Position numbers and translations under genes: made by a program. From Fen-1231 sp035286465 (GTDB lineage Bacteria > Gemmatimonadota > Gemmatimonadetes > Gemmatimonadales > Gemmatimonadaceae): DNA of 18,188 bases. Under the pieces are notes generated by a model. That model saw nothing but the letters and a program-made list of their open reading frames with translations, was not told the DNA's origin and searched no databases. The stretch's first letter is position 1, and the number at the start of each line of letters is the position of its first letter. The stretch is from the NCBI GenBank assembly GCA_035286465.1, contig DATEDF010000088.1, positions 1 through 18,188 of the forward strand, in the 5' to 3' direction. This document shows positions 1 to 6,771 of this stretch, in pieces.

Positions 1-457
1 CGGGATACGTGTACCAGCAGCGGTTGAGCGTGCGCAGACCTTCGACGACGGTTTCGTAGTCGCGATGGCCGGGCCGGCACGCCGATTCGACGAGCACCGA
101 CTGATGGCGGAACTGGGCCCACCACCACGCGACGAGGCGAAAGGTGAAACAGGGTGTCGTCACCGTCATCCACGTGTGTGATCCCCAGATCGAGCTCGAC
201 GGCGCGATGTCGCTCGCCATCCGCGCCCCCACGACGGAGATCGTGAGCTCCGTGATGAGGTTCTCCGACGTCTTCACGCAGCCGGAGTACGGATCGTCAA
301 TGCGGATCTTGTACGTCGCGTTCACGATCGCGAGCGCGGCGGCGTCCCGCTCGGCGGCGGTGCACTCCCGGCAGAGCGGTACGCGGCGCAGGCGGTCGTA
401 CAGCGCCTTCCAGAGCCCGCGCCCGACGAGGTCGCCCGGTTTGCCGAACTCGGGCAC
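1..457 (-). CDS. Unrecognised protein, partial (3' end beyond window)
   Basis: The reading frame opens with GTG at 457, three bases past the TGA of the gene upstream (460-462), and stays open to the window edge, giving 152 codons. The close junction suggests translational coupling; no clear Shine-Dalgarno is seen. The visible part has a CxxC pair (CREC) near residues 34-37, further single cysteines, and an aromatic stretch (AWWWAQF). No signal peptide or clear membrane segment is seen. I do not recognise the family. The even amino-acid composition and the lack of stops in the frame that continues the minus-strand operon favour a real gene. The start codon is an inference. Confidence 0.6.
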   Translation of the reverse strand, partial: MPEFGKPGDLVGRGLWKALYDRLRRVPLCRECTAAERDAAALAIVNATYKIRIDDPYSGCVKTSENLITELTISVVGARMASDIAPSSSIWGSHTWMTVTTPCFTFRLVAWWWAQFRHQSVLVESACRPGHRDYETVVEGLRTLNRCWYTYP

Positions 458-459
458 GG

Positions 460-828
460 TCAGAGCGCCGGCGCGCGGTCGAGGTCCCTGATCACGCGCA
501 CCCCTTGCACGGCCGGCTCCCAATCCACGTGCACCGCGTACGGTCCGTTCGGCAGCGGCACGGTCGAGGTAACACCGGTCCCCGCGGGACGAAAATGCAG
601 GGTGCGATTGCGCCGCGCGTAGCGTCCCGTCGCGCTCTCCGTGACGACGGTGACCGCACCGTAACGCGGCCGTGGATCGCCGAGCAGCGCGATCTCGATT
701 CGCGGGCCGGTCGCGCGCACTTGCACGCGCGGCGTCGGCCGCGGCGCGCCGCCGCCGTGCGGGCCGAGCTGCTCCTCGATCGCCATGTTCACAACGACGA
801 GATACGTGGTCTTGCGCGGGGTCGGCAT
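460..828 (-). CDS. Unrecognised 122-aa protein
   Basis: This ATG-started frame of 122 aa is first in a minus-strand pair; the following gene starts three bases after its stop. The N-terminus reads MPTPRKTTYLVVVNMAIEEQ, then a Gly/Pro linker (HGGGAPRPTPR), then a stretch with alternating hydrophobic residues that looks like a small beta-rich domain (RVQVRATGPRIEIALLG, later YAVHVDWEPAVQGVRVI). There is no convincing signal peptide, metal motif or cysteine cluster. No strong ribosome binding site is visible; an internal Met at residue 15 could be the start. The gene is divergent from the S9 peptidase, with 262 bp between the two starts. Function is unknown. Confidence 0.55.
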   Translation of the reverse strand: MPTPRKTTYLVVVNMAIEEQLGPHGGGAPRPTPRVQVRATGPRIEIALLGDPRPRYGAVTVVTESATGRYARRNRTLHFRPAGTGVTSTVPLPNGPYAVHVDWEPAVQGVRVIRDLDRAPAL

Positions 829-1090
829 GGAGTGGCCCCGAGATTATCGCGCCGGCGCACCGGCGGCAAGAGCGGCAAGCGCGGCCGTCGTCGAGGGATA
901 AGCGCGCCGAAGGCGGCTTGGGCCAGACGGATCGCCCCTTCAGCATTCGCCGGTGGCGGGTGGATTCAGCGAGCCGGGCGAATCCCCGGCGGTGGCTCTG
1001 AGGTCGCCGTGCTCTCCCCATTCCAGCGCCCCGACGCCGGCTCCCGTACTATGGAGATCAGCCCTCCCAACCCCGGCCGGACATCAGACC

Positions 1091-4000
1091 ATGACCCTCG
1101 TTCGCCGCGCGCGCGTCACCTTCCTCATGCTGGCCGCGCTCCTGCCGCTGGCCGCTCACGCCCAGAAGAAGCCCATCACCCAGGCCGACTGGGACCGCTG
1201 GCAGACGATCGCCGCGCCGACCCTCTCGCCCGACGGAAAGTGGGCCGCGTACACGCTGAACCCGCGCGTGGGCGACGGCGAGTTCGTCGTGCGCTCGACG
1301 AGTACCGGGTCTGAATACCGCGTGAGCGTGGGCTACACGAACCGCGAGAACAACACGCCGGGTGCGGAGCGCGGGCGTGGTGGCGCGGCCGGTGGCCCGC
1401 CTCCCGGCGCGGGCGGACGCGGCGGTCGTGGGGGCGGCGGCGGCGGACCAACCGGACTCGGCCCGTTCAGCGCGGACGGCCGGCACGCGTTCGTGCTGGT
1501 CACCCAACCTCCCAGGGCGGAGGTGGACAGCATCGAGCGCGCACAGCGCGCGAGCGGGCGCGGTGGTCAGGGCGGGCGCGGCGCGCAGACTCCACAGAGC
1601 GCGGCGAGCGCGAACGCGCTCCGCATCATTCGGCTCGCCGACGGGAACGTCGAGTCCATCAAGGGCGCGCGCAGCTTCCGTGTTCCCGATGCGAACGGCA
1701 GGTGGCTCGCGTACGCGCTCGCCGACTCGGCGGCACGTGCGGACACTGCGGGCGGTGCGGCCGGTGCGGGCGGTGGCGCCGCCGGCGGTGGCCGCGGCGG
1801 ACGTGGTGGCCAGGGCGGCCGCGGCGGAGGTCCGGCCGGCCAGGCGGGCGACGCGCAGGGCCCGGCGCGCCGCACGTACGGCACGCCCGTCGTGCTCAGG
1901 AACCTCGACACGGGCACCGAGGAGCGGCTCGCCGACGTGGCGTCGTACACGTTCGACGACAGCGCTAGGGTGCTCGCCTACACGATCACCTCGCGCGACT
2001 CGACGAAGGACGGCGTGTTCCTGCGCGACCTCGCGACCGGCACCACGCGTACCGTGATGAACGGACCCGGCAACTATCGCGCCTTCACCTTCGACCGCGC
2101 GCAGCAACAGTTCGTGTTCACGTCGGACAAGGACGAGTTCGGCACGCGCAACGCGCGATCCGCGGTCTACTACGGCACGGTCAGGACGGGCACGGCGCAG
2201 GCCCTTCTCACGACCGCCGCGGTGCCCGCCTACTACCGCTTCCCGGACACCTTCTCCGCGAGCTTCACGCGCGCCGGGAATGCCGTGACCGTGAGCATCG
2301 CGCCGCCGCGCGAAGAAGCGGTCCCCGCCGATTCGCTCGCCGGCAAGGCGAGGTTCGACCTCTGGCACTGGAAGGACGCGCAGATCCAGCCCACCCAGCT
2401 CCTGCAGGTGAACCAGGCGCTCAATCGCACCTACCAGGGACTCGTGAACCTCGCGACCGGGAAGTTCACGCGGCTGACCTCCGATTCATTCCCGAGCGTC
2501 GTGCTCTCCGACGACGCAAGGGTCGGGCTGCAGAATACCGGCGTGGCGTACGACCTCGAACGCACCTGGGGCGACGGCGGGACCGACGTCTGGCTCATTG
2601 ACCCGGCCACCGGCGCGCGCAGGCCGCTCGCGAAAAAGATCACCGGCCAGGCACAGCTGTCGGTGGGCGGCAGGTACGTCATCTGGTTCCACGACCGGCA
2701 GTGGTACGCGCACAACATCGCGACGGGCAGGACAACGGACCTCACGAGCGCGATGAAGAGCGTGCACTTCGAGCAGGAGACCTGGAGCACGCCGAGTGAT
2801 CCGGCGGCGTGGGGGATTGCGGGATGGACCAGGGACGATCGGTCGGTGCTCATCAACGACCGGTTCGACATCTGGGAGCTCGATCCCGCGGGCGCCAGGG
2901 CGCCCGTGATCCTCACCGACTCGCTGGGCCGTCGCGAGAACATCACCTTCCGCGCGATCGCGCTCGGCCGCGACGAGGATGAGCGGTTCATTGACACGGC
3001 GAAGCCGGCGTGGCTCTCCGCCTTCGACGAGGACACGAAGGAAAGCGGGTTCTATCGTGCCCGCCTCGACGCGCGCCGCGCGCCCGAGAAGGTGCTGATG
3101 GACCCGGTGCGATACGGCAATCCGTCGAAGGCGGAGAAGGCCGACGTGTACATGCTCACGAAGAGCACGTTCACGGAATTCCCGAACCTCTGGGTGGGGC
3201 CGGGCGTTGCATCGGCGAAGACGAGGATCACGGACGCGAACGCGTTCCAGAAGGAGTACCTCTGGGGCACCGCGGAACTCGTTGAGTGGAACAGCGCGGA
3301 CGGCGTGCCGCGCCAGGGGATTCTCTACAAGCCGGAGAACTTCGATCCGAAGAAGCAGTACCCGATGATCACCTACTTCTACGAGGATCTCTCCGACGGG
3401 CTGCACGCGTACATCGCGCCCAACGGCGGCACGTCGGTGAACATCGCGCACTACGTGTCGAACGGGTACCTGATGTTCGAGCCCGACATCTTCTACGAGA
3501 CCGGACACCCGGGGCAGAGCGCGCTCAAGTCCATCGTGCCCGGCGTGCAGAAGCTGGTGGAGCGCGGCTACGCGGACCCGAAGAAGCTGGGGTTGCAGGG
3601 CCACTCGTGGGGCGGGTATCAGATCGCGTACATGATCACGCAGACGAACATGTTCAGCGCCGCCGAGGCGGGCGCGCCGGTGTCGAACATGACGAGCGCG
3701 TACGGCGGGATCCGGTGGGAGAGCGGCGTCAACCGCGCGATGCAGTACGAGAGCGGGCAGAGCCGCATCGGGAAGTCGCTGCAGGAAGGGTTGCCGCTCT
3801 ACCTCGAGAACTCGCCGCTCTTCGCGCTCGACCGGGTGAAGACGCCGCTCCTGATCCTGCACAACGACCAGGACGGCGCGGTGCCGTGGTACCAGGGGAT
3901 CGAGCTGTACATCGGGATGCGCCGGCTGGGGAAGGAGGCGTACCTGTTCAACTACAACAACGAGCTGCACGGCATCCAGGGTCGCGCCAACCAGAAGGAC

Positions 4001-4132
4001 TGGGCGATGCGGATGCAGACCTTCTTCGACGTGCGGCTCAAGGGCGCGCCGGAACCCGAGTGGATGACGAAGGGAATCGCGGCCAAGGACAAGGGCAAGG
4101 ACCAGCTCGCGAAGCCGGTGATCAGGCCGTAG
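1091..4132 (+). CDS. Exported S9 family (prolyl oligopeptidase-like) serine peptidase
   Basis: A 1013-aa peptidase expected to cleave peptides in the periplasm or at the envelope. I place the start at ATG 1091, not the GTG at 953, because 1091 opens directly on a signal peptide (Arg-rich n-region, hydrophobic core, AHA|Q cleavage near residue 24). Residues about 30-700 carry TolB/WD-like propeller motifs such as APTLSPDGKWAAYTL. The C-terminal alpha/beta hydrolase has the nucleophile elbow GHSWGG (Ser839), the Asp in HNDQDGAVP (Asp928) and the His in NELHG (His960), a complete triad in family order. Glycine/arginine-rich loops interrupt the propeller at residues 91-122 and 221-253, with a shorter one near 155-168. 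The metalloprotease gene begins 41 bp downstream, so the two are probably one operon. A -10-like TACTAT lies at 1047-1052, without a good -35. Confidence 0.95.
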   Translation: MTLVRRARVTFLMLAALLPLAAHAQKKPITQADWDRWQTIAAPTLSPDGKWAAYTLNPRVGDGEFVVRSTSTGSEYRVSVGYTNRENNTPGAERGRGGAAGGPPPGAGGRGGRGGGGGGPTGLGPFSADGRHAFVLVTQPPRAEVDSIERAQRASGRGGQGGRGAQTPQSAASANALRIIRLADGNVESIKGARSFRVPDANGRWLAYALADSAARADTAGGAAGAGGGAAGGGRGGRGGQGGRGGGPAGQAGDAQGPARRTYGTPVVLRNLDTGTEERLADVASYTFDDSARVLAYTITSRDSTKDGVFLRDLATGTTRTVMNGPGNYRAFTFDRAQQQFVFTSDKDEFGTRNARSAVYYGTVRTGTAQALLTTAAVPAYYRFPDTFSASFTRAGNAVTVSIAPPREEAVPADSLAGKARFDLWHWKDAQIQPTQLLQVNQALNRTYQGLVNLATGKFTRLTSDSFPSVVLSDDARVGLQNTGVAYDLERTWGDGGTDVWLIDPATGARRPLAKKITGQAQLSVGGRYVIWFHDRQWYAHNIATGRTTDLTSAMKSVHFEQETWSTPSDPAAWGIAGWTRDDRSVLINDRFDIWELDPAGARAPVILTDSLGRRENITFRAIALGRDEDERFIDTAKPAWLSAFDEDTKESGFYRARLDARRAPEKVLMDPVRYGNPSKAEKADVYMLTKSTFTEFPNLWVGPGVASAKTRITDANAFQKEYLWGTAELVEWNSADGVPRQGILYKPENFDPKKQYPMITYFYEDLSDGLHAYIAPNGGTSVNIAHYVSNGYLMFEPDIFYETGHPGQSALKSIVPGVQKLVERGYADPKKLGLQGHSWGGYQIAYMITQTNMFSAAEAGAPVSNMTSAYGGIRWESGVNRAMQYESGQSRIGKSLQEGLPLYLENSPLFALDRVKTPLLILHNDQDGAVPWYQGIELYIGMRRLGKEAYLFNYNNELHGIQGRANQKDWAMRMQTFFDVRLKGAPEPEWMTKGIAAKDKGKDQLAKPVIRP
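1361..1456 (+). repeat. Gly/Arg-rich low-complexity coding segment 1 (S9 peptidase)
   Basis: Residues 91-122 of the S9 peptidase are almost entirely Gly, Arg, Ala and Pro, including GGRGGRGGGGGG. The segment sits between propeller-like strands and is probably a disordered surface loop. Confidence 0.85.
1751..1849 (+). repeat. Gly/Arg-rich low-complexity coding segment 2 (S9 peptidase)
   Basis: Residues 221-253 are Gly-rich with RGGRGGQGGRGGG. The same GRGGQGGRG string also occurs in a shorter stretch near residues 155-168, so this motif appears more than once within the propeller domain. Confidence 0.85.
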
Positions 4133-4173
4133 GGGCGATCCACACGGCCCCGCATTTCCAGACGGAGACTCCA

Positions 4174-6711
4174 ATGCACCGCACTCCCCGCTTGTCTCTG
4201 GTCGCCACGCTCCTTGCGATCGCTGTCACCTTCCGCACCGCCGTCGCCCAGGTAACCCCGCCGCCCCCAACCCAGCCGCCCCTCCAGCAACCGCCCGAGG
4301 GTGCCGCCCAGGGCGCCGCCGCCCGCCGCGCCCCCCGCCCCTACGCGCAAGTCGTCCCGCCCCGCGCGCACACCGAGCGCGGCGGCATCACGAACCACCA
4401 CGTGGACGACCGCTGGCTCCTCGAAGTCCCCGATTCGCTGATGGGCCGCGACTTCCTCCTCGTGAGCCGCATCGCCGGCGTCCCCGCGGGCACCGGCGGA
4501 TTCCAGTCCGCCGGCAGCTCGCTCGCCGAACGCGTGGTGCGCTGGGAGCGCGTCACCGACCGCGTCCTGCTCCGCAGCATCAGCGTGGACGCCGTCGCCG
4601 ACGATTCGCTTCCCATCTCGCGCTCAGTGCGGCAGAACAACTTCGCGCCGATCCTCGCGTCGTTCCCCATCCAGGCCTTCGCGAAGGACTCGAACGCCTA
4701 TGTCGTGGACGTCACCGACTTCTTCGGCGGCGACACGCCGGCGCTCTCCGGTCTTTCCGCTGCGCAGCGGCGCACGTATCAGGTGCGCCGTTTCGACCAG
4801 GCGCGGAGCTACGTCAGCACCGTCCGCAGCTTCCCGATCAACCTCGAACTGCGCCACGTCCAGACCTTCGACGCCGCCGAGCCGCCGGGCGACCGGAGCG
4901 CCGGCACGGTGTCGCTCGAGATGCGGCAGTCCATGGTGCTCCTCCCGAAAGTGCCGATGCGCGTGCGCCACCACGATCCGCGCGTCGGCTTCTTCACCGT
5001 GGACCGCGTGAACTACGGCCTGGACGAGCAGAAGGCGGCGACGCAGACGTTCATCGCGCGCTGGCGTCTCGAGCCCGGGGACCCGGCGGCGTACGCCCGC
5101 GGCGAGATCGTCGAACCGGTGAAGCCGATCACCTACTTCATGGATCCCGCGACGCCCACGAAGTGGCGCCGCTACGTGAAGGAGGGCGTGGAGGCGTGGC
5201 AAAAAGTGTTCGAGAAGGCGGGCTTCAAGCGCGCGATCATCGCCAGGGACGCGCCCACGCCGGCGGAGGACCCCGACTGGGATCCCGACGACGCGCGCGT
5301 CTCGATGGTGCGGTGGGCCGCGAGCCTGGTCCGCAACGCCGTCGGCCCGCACACCTCCGATCCGCGCACAGGCGAGATCCTGAACAGCGAGATCACCTGG
5401 TACCACAACCACATGCGCTCGTACCGCAACCGGCTGATGATCGAGACCGGCGCGGCGAATCCGGGTGCGCGCACGCTCGACATCCCCGAGGAGCTGATGG
5501 GCGAGACGATGCGCCAGGTGATCACGCACGAGATCGGCCACGCGCTGGGGCTGCAGCACAACATGGTCGCGTCGAATTCCTTCCCGGTGGACTCCCTCCG
5601 GAGCCCGGCCTTCACCCGCGTCTACGGCGTGTCGGCGACCATCATGGACTACGCCCGGCAGAACTACGTCGCCCAGCCGGGCGACGGGCTCCAGCCCAGG
5701 GACTTCATTCGCCGTCTCGGGCCGTTCGACGACTTCGTGATCAACTGGGGATACCGCGCCATTCCGGCGGCGAAGAGCGCCGAGGAGGAGCGGCCGATCC
5801 TCCACAAGTGGATCACCGACCAGAAGGGGCCGATGCCGTATCGCTTCGTGCCGCAGGGGCTCGGCAGTCTCGACCCGCGCGCGCAGACGGAGGACGTGGG
5901 CGACGACGCGGTGAAGGCGTCCGGCTACGCGATCGCGAACCTGAAGCGCGTGGTGCCGAACCTCGTGGCGTGGACGTCGCGTGCCGGCGAGGACTACGAC
6001 GACCTGAACGAGGTGTACGGCGAGACGCTACAGATGTGGTCGCTCTACATGGGGCACGTGGCGACCTGGATCGGCGGCGTGAACGTGGATCTGAAATCGG
6101 CCGACCAGGCGGGCGCGGTCTATCGCGTGGTGCCGCAGGCGAAGCAGAAGGGCGCGTTGGCGTTCCTGAGCGAGAATGTGTTCGTGACCCCGCAGTGGTT
6201 GCAGCCGCAGGAGGTCGTCTCGCGCATCGGACCGCCGGCGCTGGCAACGCGTCAGGCCGCGGTGCTGACGTCGCTGATGAGTGCCGCGCGGCTCGCGCGG
6301 CTCACCGACCTCGAGCGATTCGACGCCGCGAACGCGTGGCCGCTCGCGGAGTATCTCTCCGATATCAAGCGCGCGGTGTGGGGTGCGCCCGGCACGGGTG
6401 CGGCGCCCGACGCGAACCGCCGGACGCTGCAGCGCGTGTACGTCGAGCGGCTGGGAGCGATCATCCATCCGCCCGCGCCGCCGACCCCGATCCCCGGCGG
6501 CGGCGCCGCCGCTCCCACGCCGGCGCCGCCGCCGTTCCTCACTCCCCCCAACGTCGAGCGGAGCGACCTGCCGGCGCTGGCGCGCGCGCAGTTGCGTGAG
6601 ATTCAGCGCGAGGCCCGGGCCGCGGCGATCGCCGCGCAGGGCGCGGTCGCACGCGCGCACTGGGCCGACATCGCGGATCGCGTGGATGCGGTGCTGGAGG
6701 TGAAGAAGTAG
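4174..6711 (+). CDS. Exported zinc-dependent metalloprotease (DUF5118/DUF5117/DUF4953 type)
   Basis: An 845-aa protein starting at ATG 4174, with GGAG at 4164-4167 as ribosome binding site. The signal peptide ends near AVA|Q (residues 23-26) and is followed by a Pro/Gln-rich linker (about 28-50). The order fits the known DUF5118-DUF5117-DUF4953 arrangement: a small N-terminal domain beginning near the DRWLLEVPDSLMGRDFLLV region, a beta-rich middle, then a metzincin-like catalytic part. HEIGHALGLQH at residues 452-462 supplies three His zinc ligands and the catalytic Glu453, and IMDY at 490-493 fits the Met-turn. A Pro/Ala/Gly-rich linker near residues 765-792 precedes a helical C-terminus. 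The gene lies 41 bp after the S9 peptidase and is convergent with the kinase gene. Substrate is unknown; domain names are from memory of the family, not a search. Confidence 0.93.
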   Translation: MHRTPRLSLVATLLAIAVTFRTAVAQVTPPPPTQPPLQQPPEGAAQGAAARRAPRPYAQVVPPRAHTERGGITNHHVDDRWLLEVPDSLMGRDFLLVSRIAGVPAGTGGFQSAGSSLAERVVRWERVTDRVLLRSISVDAVADDSLPISRSVRQNNFAPILASFPIQAFAKDSNAYVVDVTDFFGGDTPALSGLSAAQRRTYQVRRFDQARSYVSTVRSFPINLELRHVQTFDAAEPPGDRSAGTVSLEMRQSMVLLPKVPMRVRHHDPRVGFFTVDRVNYGLDEQKAATQTFIARWRLEPGDPAAYARGEIVEPVKPITYFMDPATPTKWRRYVKEGVEAWQKVFEKAGFKRAIIARDAPTPAEDPDWDPDDARVSMVRWAASLVRNAVGPHTSDPRTGEILNSEITWYHNHMRSYRNRLMIETGAANPGARTLDIPEELMGETMRQVITHEIGHALGLQHNMVASNSFPVDSLRSPAFTRVYGVSATIMDYARQNYVAQPGDGLQPRDFIRRLGPFDDFVINWGYRAIPAAKSAEEERPILHKWITDQKGPMPYRFVPQGLGSLDPRAQTEDVGDDAVKASGYAIANLKRVVPNLVAWTSRAGEDYDDLNEVYGETLQMWSLYMGHVATWIGGVNVDLKSADQAGAVYRVVPQAKQKGALAFLSENVFVTPQWLQPQEVVSRIGPPALATRQAAVLTSLMSAARLARLTDLERFDAANAWPLAEYLSDIKRAVWGAPGTGAAPDANRRTLQRVYVERLGAIIHPPAPPTPIPGGGAAAPTPAPPPFLTPPNVERSDLPALARAQLREIQREARAAAIAAQGAVARAHWADIADRVDAVLEVKK

Positions 6712-6771
6712 ACGCGGAGCGTTGCGCCGCGATTCAGATCCCGACCGCGATTTGTCGCCGCGGCGCCGCGC

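Noticed and set aside
953..1090. GTG at 953 as start of the S9 peptidase
   Set aside because: It would place 46 unlikely residues before a clear signal peptide that begins at ATG 1091.
2486..4174. Long minus-strand open frame (562 aa) opposite the S9 peptidase
   Set aside because: It is a mirror of the GC-rich coding strand, very rich in Arg, Val and His, with no domain; the plus-strand peptidase has its full catalytic triad.
6712..6771. Bidirectional terminator between the convergent metalloprotease and kinase genes
   Set aside because: There are GC palindromes (GCGGCGCCGC) but no T-run on either strand and no long stem.
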